Assembly (NCBI GenBank): GCA_012519465.1
Contig: JAAYQD010000185.1
Location: 1 to 6,991 of the forward strand
From: Candidatus Cloacimonadota bacterium
Lineage (GTDB): Bacteria > Cloacimonadota > Cloacimonadia > Cloacimonadales > Cloacimonadaceae
DNA: 6,991 bases
Direction: 5' to 3'
Below the pieces are notes generated by a model that did no database searches, was not told the origin of the DNA, and saw nothing but the letters and a program-made list of their open reading frames with translations. A program made the position numbers and the translations under genes. Each line of letters opens with the position of its first letter. Within the stretch, counting starts at the first letter, position 1. Below, piece after piece: positions 1-6,168 of the stretch.

Positions 1-960
1 AGGATACAGGAGCTTTACAGCCGCAGCTTTATCGAAAGGCTGATAGATGAAGACCGCATCCTGGTCAATCTCATCCCGGTAAAGAAAAGCTATCTGTTGC
101 AGGAAGGAGATGAGATAGACGTAAATCTGCCAGAGCCCCAGCCCCAGGATATCATTCCCCAAAATATCCCCCTGGAAGTGCTGTATGAGGATGACGACTT
201 GGCTGTAATCAACAAAGAACCAGGCCTCATCGTCCACCCCGGTTTTGGCAATCCGGATATGACTTTGGTGAATGCCCTTGTTTTCCGCTGGGGGGAGCAG
301 CTTTCCACAGGCAGAGCGGCAGACCGCCCCGGTATTGTTCACCGCTTGGATAGGGGCACCAGCGGCCTGATGGTGATTGCCAAAAACGACCTCACCCAAA
401 GCCGCCTGAGCGATATGTTTGCCCGCCGGGAAGTGCGCAAGACCTATCTTGCCATCACCAGCGGCATCCCGCAGGCAGAGGAAGATACCATCACAAACAA
501 CATCGCCCGTTCTCTTAGCAATCCCCGCAAGATGTGTGTGGCAAACGAAGGCCGCCAGGCGATTACCCATTACAAAATCATCCATTATTTTGACTTCTTT
601 TCCTTGGCAAAGATAGACCTCGAAACGGGCAGAATGCACCAGATAAGAGTCCACTTTGCCCACATGGGCTACCCCATTTTGGGAGATTTGCTCTACAACA
701 CCCGCAACCATGTGTATTCACTGATACCCCCAAATATGAAGCGCAGGGTGACGGAATTGCTACTCAACCATCTCCGCAGACAGGCGCTGCACGCGTGGCG
801 ATTGGAATTTACCCACCCCATTTCCGGCCAGGAAATAGACGTCCAAGCCCCCCTGCCGGAGGATTTTATCTACACCCTCAATTGGCTGCAGGAGAATTTT
901 GCTCTTGACAAAACCAGCCTCGATATAGAAGCTATTTTGAAATACAATTTAACGTGGTAA
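1..960 (+). CDS. RluA/RluD-family 23S rRNA-type pseudouridine synthase, N-terminus cut by the window edge
   Basis: The enzyme isomerises uridine to pseudouridine in RNA, most likely large-subunit rRNA, in the cytoplasm. The reading frame is open to base 1, so the true start lies left of the window. The visible 319 residues begin inside an S4 RNA-binding domain (about residues 3-41, with SRSFIERLI and the closing [10 protein letters not shown]). The catalytic domain follows. HRLDRGTSG holds the catalytic Asp, residue 117 of the fragment (codon 349-351), and [12 protein letters not shown] at 207-218 followed by GYPILGD matches the second family signature. S4 plus catalytic domain is the RluD-like layout, and probably only a dozen or so N-terminal residues are missing. 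A TTG at codon 33 is an in-frame Leu inside the S4 domain, not a start. The stop nearly touches ribBA. The family call is very safe; the exact target uridine cannot be read from sequence. Confidence 0.95.
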   Translation, partial: RIQELYSRSFIERLIDEDRILVNLIPVKKSYLLQEGDEIDVNLPEPQPQDIIPQNIPLEVLYEDDDLAVINKEPGLIVHPGFGNPDMTLVNALVFRWGEQLSTGRAADRPGIVHRLDRGTSGLMVIAKNDLTQSRLSDMFARREVRKTYLAITSGIPQAEEDTITNNIARSLSNPRKMCVANEGRQAITHYKIIHYFDFFSLAKIDLETGRMHQIRVHFAHMGYPILGDLLYNTRNHVYSLIPPNMKRRVTELLLNHLRRQALHAWRLEFTHPISGQEIDVQAPLPEDFIYTLNWLQENFALDKTSLDIEAILKYNLTW

Positions 961-962
961 AA

Positions 963-2186
963 ATGACTAAAACGAATACAGACAATATCTTCGCCACCGT
1001 CCCCGAAGCCGTGGAAATCATAGCCAACGGCGGAATGCTGATCGTGGTGGATGATGAAAACCGAGAAAATGAAGGCGACCTGGTGATGGCGGCGGATCTC
1101 GTTTCCACCCAGGCTGTAAACTTTATGATCAGCCATGGCAAGGGACTGCTCTGCGTTCCCATGCAGGAGGCTGATGCCAAGCGTCTTGATATCCCTTTGA
1201 TGACCACCGCCAGCAGCGACAGGCATGGCACCAAGTTCACCATTTCCGTGGATGCTGTAAAGGGCACCACCACGGGGATTTCCGCTCCTGAAAGGGCGCG
1301 CACCATCCTCGCTCTCACCGATCCCAAATCCTGCCCTGAAGACTTTATGCGCCCTGGCCACATCTTTCCCCTCTTGGCAGAAAAGGGCGGCGTATTGAAG
1401 CGTGCCGGCCACACCGAAGCGGCGGTTGACCTTGCCATCATGGCAGGCCGCAAGCCCATGGGCGCCATCTGTGAGATTATCCGTGATGACGGGGAAATGG
1501 CAAGGATGGACGATCTCAAGACCTTCGCCGTCAAGCACGGCCTCAAGATCTTCACCATTGCCGAGCTCATCAACTACCGTCGCCACAAGGAATGCCTCAT
1601 CGAACAGGTTTCCGTGGCAAAACTACCCACCGATTATGGACAATTTGACATCTACGTATATATGTCCACCCTTTCCCAAGAACACCATGTGGCTTTGGTG
1701 ATGGGGGATATCAGCAGCGCAGAGCCAGTACTCACCAGGGTCCATTCGGAATGCCTCACCGGAGATGCCTTACACTCCCAACGCTGTGATTGTGGAGCTC
1801 AGCTCCAGCGTGCCTTTGAGATGATTTCCGAAGAAGGCAGAGGCGTGATCCTCTATATGAGGCAAGAGGGGAGGGGCATTGGCTTGATCAACAAAATCCG
1901 CGCCTATCACCTGCAAGATAACGGCAAAGACACCGTGCAGGCAAATCTGGACTTGGGATTCCCCGCAGATTTGAGAGATTACGGCATTGGCGCCCAAATC
2001 CTAAAACACTTGGGCATCAAAAAGATACGCCTGCTTACCAATAACCCCAAAAAGATTGTGGGATTGCAAGGTTACGGCCTTGAGATCACCGAACGCGTGC
2101 CCATCGAAATCGAAGCCGGGCGCGACAACCTGGATTATCTGAAGACCAAAAAGAACAAGATGGGTCACATCCTTCATGATATCTAA
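963..2186 (+). CDS. ribBA: Bifunctional 3,4-dihydroxy-2-butanone-4-phosphate synthase / GTP cyclohydrolase II
   Basis: It supplies both precursors of riboflavin: the N-terminal RibB half converts ribulose 5-phosphate to dihydroxybutanone phosphate, and the C-terminal RibA half opens GTP. With the ATG at 963 it has 407 residues, the normal length for a fusion. The RibB half (about 1-200) shows [10 protein letters not shown] at 30-39, RHGTKF from 87, GHTEA around H150 and [10 protein letters not shown] at 162-171. The RibA half shows the zinc cysteines C264, C275 and C277 in [16 protein letters not shown], then RQEGRGIGL at 300-308 and [12 protein letters not shown] from 336. All expected residues are present, so both halves are probably active. 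An in-frame GTG at 954 would add three residues and overlap the previous stop; neither start has a clear Shine-Dalgarno, and ATG is preferred. No other rib genes or FMN riboswitch are visible, consistent with expression from the upstream transcript. Confidence 0.96.
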   Translation: MTKTNTDNIFATVPEAVEIIANGGMLIVVDDENRENEGDLVMAADLVSTQAVNFMISHGKGLLCVPMQEADAKRLDIPLMTTASSDRHGTKFTISVDAVKGTTTGISAPERARTILALTDPKSCPEDFMRPGHIFPLLAEKGGVLKRAGHTEAAVDLAIMAGRKPMGAICEIIRDDGEMARMDDLKTFAVKHGLKIFTIAELINYRRHKECLIEQVSVAKLPTDYGQFDIYVYMSTLSQEHHVALVMGDISSAEPVLTRVHSECLTGDALHSQRCDCGAQLQRAFEMISEEGRGVILYMRQEGRGIGLINKIRAYHLQDNGKDTVQANLDLGFPADLRDYGIGAQILKHLGIKKIRLLTNNPKKIVGLQGYGLEITERVPIEIEAGRDNLDYLKTKKNKMGHILHDI

Positions 2187-2982
2187 ACCCCGCCTCACCC
2201 TCCTTTTCTGCCTGCTTATCCTCATCAGCGGGCTGATGGCAGTGACCATCCCAGAGGCTACTGGCTGGGTGAACGACTATGCCAGCGTCCTTGACCCCCA
2301 AACCAAAGAACTGATCAACGACTGGGCTACCGAGCTAAAGGAAAAGACAGATGTGGAGCTGGCAATTGCCATCTTTCCCACGTTTGACGGTGAGGATGAG
2401 AAAAGCTTTGCCACCAAGCTGATAGAAGTGTGGAAGGTGGGTAATAAAGACGACGAGGGTGTTTTGATCGTGATGTCTGTGCAGGAACGGCGCCTGCGGA
2501 TAGAACCCGTATATGGCTCCGAGCCTTATATCACCGATGCCTTCAGTGGAAATGTTTATCGTAAAATGGCAGGGATGCTCTCCAAGGGTGATGAGGATTG
2601 GAATGGCGCTTTCACCCAAGGTTCACTCTTGATTTTGGAGAGGATTGCCAAAGAAAAGGACGTTGTATTAACAGGCGTATCCGAATACAGCAAAGGGGGC
2701 TCCGCCCAGAATAACAAGAAGGCGGGGCTGCTCTTGTCCTATATGGTAATGTTCTTTATTTTCCTGATTATGATCACCCGCGGGAATATCCTCGTGTGGT
2801 TGCTCTATCTCTTTACAAACAGTGGTTCTGGAGGATCGGGCGGCTTTGGAGGAGGTGGCTTTGGCGGCGGCTTTGGTGGAGGTAGCTCCGGTGGCTCTTC
2901 CGGCGGCTCAGGCGGGTTCGGCGGCTTTGGCGGGTTTGGTGGCGGACGCTCCGGCGGGGGAGGAGCGGGAGGAGGCTTCTAA
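2176..2982 (+). CDS. Secreted, membrane-anchored TPM-domain (YgcG-like) protein with glycine-rich tail
   Basis: The 268-residue protein has the YgcG-type layout. A signal peptide (positive K4/R6, hydrophobic core 7-21, possible cleavage after A22) is followed by a TPM domain at about 28-150, beginning [10 protein letters not shown] and containing the family pattern of an acidic strand-helix core and [15 protein letters not shown] strongly hydrophobic stretch at about 183-213 can span the membrane once or twice. The last 53 residues are almost only Gly, Ser and Phe, ending GGGF. By family knowledge the TPM domain probably sits in the periplasm; members are linked to envelope maintenance or photosystem repair, and phosphatase activity has been reported for plant homologues. 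No precise role can be assigned here. The ATG lies inside ribBA with an 11-bp overlap and no Shine-Dalgarno, which suggests translational coupling. Glycine-rich tails are usual in the family. Confidence 0.9.
   Translation: MISKPRLTLLFCLLILISGLMAVTIPEATGWVNDYASVLDPQTKELINDWATELKEKTDVELAIAIFPTFDGEDEKSFATKLIEVWKVGNKDDEGVLIVMSVQERRLRIEPVYGSEPYITDAFSGNVYRKMAGMLSKGDEDWNGAFTQGSLLILERIAKEKDVVLTGVSEYSKGGSAQNNKKAGLLLSYMVMFFIFLIMITRGNILVWLLYLFTNSGSGGSGGFGGGGFGGGFGGGSSGGSSGGSGGFGGFGGFGGGRSGGGGAGGGF
2821..2979 (+). repeat. Low-complexity glycine-rich coding repeat
   Basis: These codons encode the Gly/Ser/Phe tail of the TPM-domain protein. The DNA is an irregular tandem series of ggc/ggt/gga codons interspersed with ttt/ttc or tcc, with recurring units GGFGG, GGSSGG and GGFGGF. 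It is prone to slippage and to length variation between strains. It also creates a spurious open frame in another phase, which continues past the true stop. Confidence 0.85.
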
Positions 2983-3108
2983 TGGGTATCATCTTTATAT
3001 GCAATCACTTGCTACCAATTCCGCAGCCTTCAGCCAGCGGGCTCTCATCAGATAACAAAACGGCTTTTTGTCCGCTTGATTTCATATACCAGCAAGGCGG
3101 CAGAAAGC

Positions 3109-3115
3109 GGGAGGA
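3109..3115 (+). promoter_or_regulatory. Shine-Dalgarno for the DUF445-like gene
   Basis: The sequence gggagga sits 7 bases long with an 8-base spacer before the ATG at 3123. It is the clearest ribosome binding site among the plus-strand genes and fixes that start. The three tightly packed upstream genes lack one or start off-window. Confidence 0.75.
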
Positions 3116-3122
3116 TTTTTAG

Positions 3123-3701
3123 ATGTTTTTTCTCAAATCACTTACCTTTATTCCCTGGAATATAGCGATTGGCATCCTGCTCTTGTATCTACTGGATTGG
3201 TTTTTGTTCAACCTTAAGTCCAGAAAATGCTTTGGCATCCATATCCCCCTCACACCCGGCTTTGTGGTGCGCAAACGCGAATGGATCTTTGATAAAGTGC
3301 GCGATATCCTGCATGATTATCTGGAGCAGGCGGAAGATAAACTTAGAAAACACGGATACCTGGCAAAATGGGAGAAAATCATCCGTGATTCCGTATTTGA
3401 AAAAACGACCTTTGTGGCAGAATGGAAGCTGATGCCGGGCAAATGGAAAGAGAAAATCCGCAACTTTATGGCGGATAGCGTGAAGGGAATCGTGAGCAGA
3501 ATCCTGCGCCAGATGGTTCCCCGCTTTATAGAACAGTGGCGCATCGAACACCGCATAGATGATTTTGACGAGCAATTCAATGCCGAGTTTTTGCGCAAGT
3601 TTTGGCGTAAATACGTTTTCAAATACATGCTCTGGGCTTTTTTGATTATCAATTTCCTGATTGGTATCAATAACCTCATTTGGTTCCTGATTATTGGGTA
3701 A
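3123..3701 (+). CDS. Compact DUF445-like membrane protein of unknown function
   Basis: The 192-residue protein has a transmembrane helix near each end (about 10-30 and 168-190) around a charged, mostly helical middle. Just after the first helix is KCFGIHIPLTPGFVVRKRE (residues 35-53), which resembles the DUF445 signature of a short aliphatic stretch, TPG, then a basic patch. Near the end, IEHRIDDFDEQFNAEFLRKFW (split over 141-161) resembles the family's C-terminal element preceding the last helix. I infer an inner-membrane protein with a long soluble segment between two helices; family function is not established. It follows the TPM gene by 140 bp but has its own strong Shine-Dalgarno, so it may belong to the same transcript or to a separate one. 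It is the last plus-strand gene before the repeat-rich gap. The assignment rests on motif memory and is moderate; the open frame itself is convincing. Confidence 0.8.
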   Translation: MFFLKSLTFIPWNIAIGILLLYLLDWFLFNLKSRKCFGIHIPLTPGFVVRKREWIFDKVRDILHDYLEQAEDKLRKHGYLAKWEKIIRDSVFEKTTFVAEWKLMPGKWKEKIRNFMADSVKGIVSRILRQMVPRFIEQWRIEHRIDDFDEQFNAEFLRKFWRKYVFKYMLWAFLIINFLIGINNLIWFLIIG

Positions 3702-3708
3702 AAATAGG

Positions 3709-3736
3709 GGTTAGAGGTTAGAGGCCAGAGGCTAGG
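3709..3736 (+). repeat. Heptad tandem repeat, left array (ggttaga type)
   Basis: Four consecutive 7-base units read ggttaga, ggttaga, ggccaga, ggctagg, starting 7 bases after the DUF445-like stop codon. The first two are identical and the others degenerate. Their phase and orientation match the GGTTNNA units of the second array at 4018-4048. Confidence 0.75.
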
Positions 3737-3820
3737 GGGGCTCGCTGCGCGAGCGTTGAGAGGCGCCGAGGCGCCAGTTGAGTGTTCGCTTCGCTCAAGT
3801 TGAGCGTGCTTCGCACTGTT
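3733..3820 (+). repeat. 22-bp-period array of short hairpins
   Basis: GTTGAG occurs at 3755, 3777 and 3799, exactly 22 bases apart, and each copy leads into a different self-complementary stretch. The small stems are ctcgc/gcgag (3741-3753, before the first copy), ggcgc/gcgcc (3762-3775), ttgagtg/cgctcaa with one T-G wobble (3778-3798) and gtgc/gcac (3806-3816). The spacing and the hairpin are kept while the stem sequences differ. No protein would use this pattern. Confidence 0.7.
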
Positions 3821-3939
3821 ATGAAGTAGCTGACGCCGTTTTTTGATTTACCACCAATTACATCAACTACAATAGTTTCGTAAATTAAAAATAGACTGGG
3901 CATTAGCCCTAAAACATTGCGAGCGAAGCGAGCTCCCTA
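3733..3939. repeat. Imperfect inverted repeats bracketing 207 bp, possible MITE-like element
   Basis: The arm at 3733-3750 (tagggggg then ctcgctgcgc) matches the reverse complement of 3923-3939 at 15 aligned positions, with two mismatches and a one-base gap. The interior holds the hairpin array and an AT-rich stretch with a further small hairpin, gggc/gccc, at 3898-3909. I see no target-site duplication at the arms and no transposase. Part of the match comes from the motif gcttcgc, common in this block, so the element call is tentative. Confidence 0.35.
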
Positions 3940-3941
3940 AA

Positions 3942-3969
3942 GAGTCTCGGTAGAGACGATATTTTAGGT
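3942..3969 (+). repeat. Hairpin-bearing direct repeat, copy A
   Basis: This 28-base unit matches copy B at 3996-4022, with one extra base and two substitutions. It carries the stem gtctc/gagac around the loop ggta (3944-3957) and ends in ttttaggt, which resembles the heptad units. Confidence 0.75.
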
Positions 3970-3995
3970 CAACTCACGCTATATGAGTGCGTTAC

Positions 3996-4022
3996 GAGTC
4001 TCGGAGAGACGGTATTTCAGGT
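3996..4022 (+). repeat. Hairpin-bearing direct repeat, copy B
   Basis: This 27-base second copy starts 54 bases after copy A. It keeps the stem gtctc/gagac with a loop shortened to gga (3998-4010) and ends in tttcaggt, running straight into the right heptad array. A weak 5-bp stem (actca/tgagt, 3972-3988) lies between the copies. Confidence 0.75.
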
Positions 4023-4048
4023 GCCAGGTTACAGGTTTCAGGTTTCAG
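4018..4048 (+). repeat. Heptad tandem repeat, right array (caggttt type)
   Basis: Four 7-base units read caggtgc, caggtta, caggttt, caggttt, with a trailing cag. Read two bases later they are ggttaca, ggtttca, ggtttca, the same GGTTNNA pattern and orientation as the left array at 3709-3736. Confidence 0.75.
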
Positions 4049-4073
4049 TAAAGCACCATCTCGGACAAGTCAA

Positions 4074-4148
4074 GCCCATTAACCACCCTTGTCTCTCCTT
4101 TGTCTCGACAAGGGTGAGACAAGGGTGGTACAAGGGAGGCTAATGGGC
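4074..4148. repeat. Large nested inverted repeat (75 bases)
   Basis: The outer arms gcccatta (4074-4081) and taatgggc (4141-4148) pair perfectly over 8 bp. Inside, accacccttgtctc (4082-4095) pairs with 4116-4129 over 14 bp, and the 20-base loop can fold again (cctttgtc with gacaaggg, one wobble). The right side carries three acaaggg units at 4108, 4119 and 4130, an 11-base period, leaving an unpaired 11 bases at 4130-4140. No T run follows on either strand, so it does not look like an intrinsic terminator. It may be a palindromic repeat element or a structured RNA. Confidence 0.7.
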
Positions 4149-4186
4149 AAGCGCCAGCCGAGTTTCAGGTGCGTTGTGGCAAAATC

Positions 4187-4227
4187 ATCATGGAAAAGGC
4201 GGATTATCCGGGGAGGGAATCCATGAT
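4187..4227 (-). terminator. Hairpin just past the cyclase stop, possible weak terminator
   Basis: An 8-bp perfect stem (4187-4194 with 4220-4227; atcatgga/tccatgat) encloses a smaller cgga/tccg stem at 4200-4210. On the minus strand it begins 17 bases after the cyclase stop codon and is followed by gatttt. The stem is AT-rich and the T run short, so termination is a guess from position. Confidence 0.35.
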
Positions 4228-4244
4228 AAACTATCTATTCTGCT

Positions 4245-6104
4245 TTATTTTAGGCTTATCAATTCGTATATTTTCACCGGTTTATCTTTGCCTTTCACCT
4301 TCACTTCATCCAGATAACGGGTTTCCACCTGATCCTTCACCTTTTCCAGGGTAAATTCGCTGATAATGATATGGTTTTGGGTGTCATATTGTGTATTGAT
4401 GGTTTCCAGGCGGGCTCCCAAGTTGATATTATCTCCAATGGCGGTATAATCAAAGATCTGTTCGCTGCCCAGGTTGCCCACCACGGCAGAGCCGGTGTTG
4501 ATGCCAATGCCGATCTCCAGGCCTTCACGCCCTTCCTTGCGCCATTTTGTTTGCAATTCACTAAGTCTTTCCCGCATCATCAAGGCAGTTTTACAGGCGT
4601 TTAAGGCGGAATTATCCAGCTTGACGGGCGTTCCAAACAACGCCATTATCGCATCTCCCATAAATTTATCCACGATACCCTCATTGGCGGTGATGGTGTT
4701 GACCATGGCGGTAAGGTATTCTTTGAGGATTTGCACGGTTTCTTCCGGCTTGTATTTTTCGGAATAGGTGGTAAAGCCCCTGATATCCGAAAACAGCACG
4801 GTCACCTCTTGCAGGGAGCCTCCATATTTCAGGCTTTTGGGATCGTTCAGCAGTTTTGAGACCAGTTCCGGAGCCATATACTGTTGGAAAGCGTTGCGAA
4901 TGAAGCGTTTTTCCTTTTGCGATTCAAGATAGTGCCTGATGAGCCCTGCCAGATAGATAAGGATAAAGAGGACAAGGAATTGGATGATGGGGGCGATGAT
5001 GCCGGCGCGGACAAAGAGCTGGTAGGCAATGATAAAGTGTGCCACACCCAAGATCACCAGCAGAATGACACCCCAGAGGGGCTTCAGCTTTTTGAAAATA
5101 AACCAAAGTGCAAAGACCAGGATGAGCTCCAGCAGTAGTACCAGCCAGGAATTGAGGTGTGAGAGGTATTTGTTTTGCAACACCATCTCCAGGAAGTTGG
5201 CATGGATTTCCACCCCCGGCATCTGTGCTTTGCCGGAGAACGGTGTGGGGAAATAGTCGTGCAAATCATTAGCATAAGCTCCCACCAGCACGATTTTATC
5301 CTTGAGCACTCCGGCGGCAAGGATGTCTTCAAAATCGTTGGTTTCCACTCCTTGCTGGCCTGGCAAGGCTATTGTGCCGTCATCCAGGATGCTGGAATAT
5401 GAATGAGTGGGGAAGTAATGGGCAGGGCCAAAGTAATTGATGAGCGCTTCATTTTGGTTGTGTAGTGGGATTTGTTTATCCCTCACAATCAGCTTGCCGC
5501 CATCTATCTTGATTTGCTTGCTCCACTGTTGGTCATAATTGCGGGAATTTGCCAGGGCAGTGATGCCAATCGTGTAGTGGGGCTCTTTGTCAAACTTGTG
5601 AAAGAGGGCATATTTTCTCATCACCCCGTCTATATCCGCACCCAGATTTACCAATCCCCAGCTGAGGTTGTGGTTGATGATGGGAGCGATTGGCGTGTAA
5701 AGCTGTTGGTGGCTGGCTCCTCCTCTGCCCTCGGCGATCTTGCCGGCAAAGACCACGTTTTGATGTTCTGCTGCCACTTGTGCTAATAGGCCATCCTGTT
5801 CCAGCTGTGTGGTTTCGGTGAATTCGATATCAAACACTATCAATCGGGCGCCTGCGCGGTTGAGGTTTTCTATCAATTTGGCGTGATATTCCCTGGGGAA
5901 AGGCCAGGTAATATCCAGGGCGTTGAAGGTTTCATCATCCACGGAGATGATCACGATATCGTCGGAAAGGGGCTGCTTGCCACGGATGTTGAAGAGGCCG
6001 TCTTGGCTGCCACGCTCCAATTTGGCAAAAAAGCCGGATATAAAGATGAGTTTTACAAAGATAAGGATGATGAGGGGAATTGAAAAATGTCTGAGATACT
6101 TCAT
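4245..6104 (-). CDS. CHASE2-domain class III adenylate cyclase, transmembrane receptor
   Basis: It should convert ATP to cAMP in response to a signal outside the inner membrane. The 619 residues run: transmembrane helix about 9-27; CHASE2 sensor about 30-312 (IVIISVDDETF, WPFPREYHAKLI, IVFDIEF, closing GVEIHANFLEMVLQNKYL); three helices at about 318-337, 343-361 and 367-387; and a cytoplasmic class III cyclase domain from about 432. Metal-binding D440 (LFSDIRGFT) and D484 (DKFMGD), purine-recognition K480 and T554, and transition-state N561 and R565 (GDNINLGARLE) are all present. The K/T pair fits adenylyl rather than guanylyl specificity, as in many bacterial cyclases. The start at 6104 has a good Shine-Dalgarno. 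It lies 64 bp after a co-directional outer-membrane-type gene, probably in one transcript. The ligand is unknown, as for most CHASE2 proteins. The family call is very secure; cAMP as product is inferred. Confidence 0.95.
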   Translation of the reverse strand: MKYLRHFSIPLIILIFVKLIFISGFFAKLERGSQDGLFNIRGKQPLSDDIVIISVDDETFNALDITWPFPREYHAKLIENLNRAGARLIVFDIEFTETTQLEQDGLLAQVAAEHQNVVFAGKIAEGRGGASHQQLYTPIAPIINHNLSWGLVNLGADIDGVMRKYALFHKFDKEPHYTIGITALANSRNYDQQWSKQIKIDGGKLIVRDKQIPLHNQNEALINYFGPAHYFPTHSYSSILDDGTIALPGQQGVETNDFEDILAAGVLKDKIVLVGAYANDLHDYFPTPFSGKAQMPGVEIHANFLEMVLQNKYLSHLNSWLVLLLELILVFALWFIFKKLKPLWGVILLVILGVAHFIIAYQLFVRAGIIAPIIQFLVLFILIYLAGLIRHYLESQKEKRFIRNAFQQYMAPELVSKLLNDPKSLKYGGSLQEVTVLFSDIRGFTTYSEKYKPEETVQILKEYLTAMVNTITANEGIVDKFMGDAIMALFGTPVKLDNSALNACKTALMMRERLSELQTKWRKEGREGLEIGIGINTGSAVVGNLGSEQIFDYTAIGDNINLGARLETINTQYDTQNHIIISEFTLEKVKDQVETRYLDEVKVKGKDKPVKIYELISLK

Positions 6105-6110
6105 TGTTTG

Positions 6111-6115
6111 CTCCC
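6111..6115 (-). promoter_or_regulatory. Shine-Dalgarno for the CHASE2 cyclase
   Basis: On the minus strand gggag stands six bases before the ATG at 6104-6102. It supports this start over other Met codons. Confidence 0.7.
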
Positions 6116-6123
6116 AATAGTAG

Positions 6124-6149
6124 GAGGGACGCCGCTAAAGACGTCCCTC
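6124..6149. repeat. Palindromic hairpin between the barrel gene and the cyclase gene
   Basis: gagggacg (6124-6131) pairs perfectly with cgtccctc (6142-6149) around a 10-base loop. It fills much of the 64-bp spacer between the two minus-strand genes. No T run follows on either strand, so it is unlikely to be an intrinsic terminator. In position and shape it resembles REP-type intergenic palindromes that can protect upstream mRNA or lower downstream expression. Confidence 0.65.
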
Positions 6150-6168
6150 GATATTAAGTGGATTTGTT

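Larger units (their letters stand above)
4015..4172 (+). repeat. 10-bp direct repeat flanking the large inverted repeat
   Basis: The sequence tttcaggtgc occurs at 4015-4024 and again at 4163-4172, enclosing 138 bases that contain the large inverted repeat. It could be a target-site duplication of a small palindromic element, or simply another member of the local heptad family; the second reading is at least as likely. Confidence 0.5.
3702..4244. other. Non-coding, repeat- and hairpin-rich gap between converging genes
   Basis: No convincing gene lies in these 543 bases. Open frames here are short and run through inverted repeats. The stretch is a mosaic of heptad arrays, short hairpins and longer inverted repeats (separate entries). 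Only about 3817-3897 is plain AT-rich sequence without obvious repeats. Because genes on both sides point into it, it must also hold the 3' ends of both transcripts, yet I see no classical GC hairpin followed directly by a T run. Confidence 0.8.

Noticed and set aside
97..99. TTG at 97 as start of the pseudouridine synthase
   Set aside because: The frame continues upstream with a clear S4 domain, so the codon is an internal Leu.
954..962. GTG at 954 as ribBA start
   Set aside because: It would overlap the previous stop and adds only three residues before an ATG; it cannot be excluded but ATG is the simpler choice.
870..1586. Long minus-strand open frames opposite ribBA (also 932-1573)
   Set aside because: They lie antisense to a fully recognised enzyme and have no recognisable protein features, so they reflect codon bias of the real gene.
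2822..3055. 77-residue plus-strand frame overlapping the TPM tail
   Set aside because: It is the other-phase reading of glycine codons (Ala/Val/Leu/Glu rich); no frameshift is needed because the TPM frame is complete.
3072..3100. Hairpin ccgcttg/caaggcgg upstream of the DUF445-like gene as a terminator
   Set aside because: It needs a bulge, has a 14-base loop and no T run after it; it is weak and could be chance.
3733..3820. CRISPR array
   Set aside because: The constant part is only 6 bases, the variable part is self-complementary and short, and no cas gene is near.
3839..3844. T6 run as end of an intrinsic terminator for the plus-strand genes
   Set aside because: The nearest stable hairpin ends at 3816, over 20 bases earlier, which is too far for the usual mechanism.
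3718..3903. 61-residue minus-strand open frame in the repeat block
   Set aside because: Its second half is translation of the hairpin array, it has no clear ribosome site, and no domain is visible. It is probably a by-product of repeats lacking stops.
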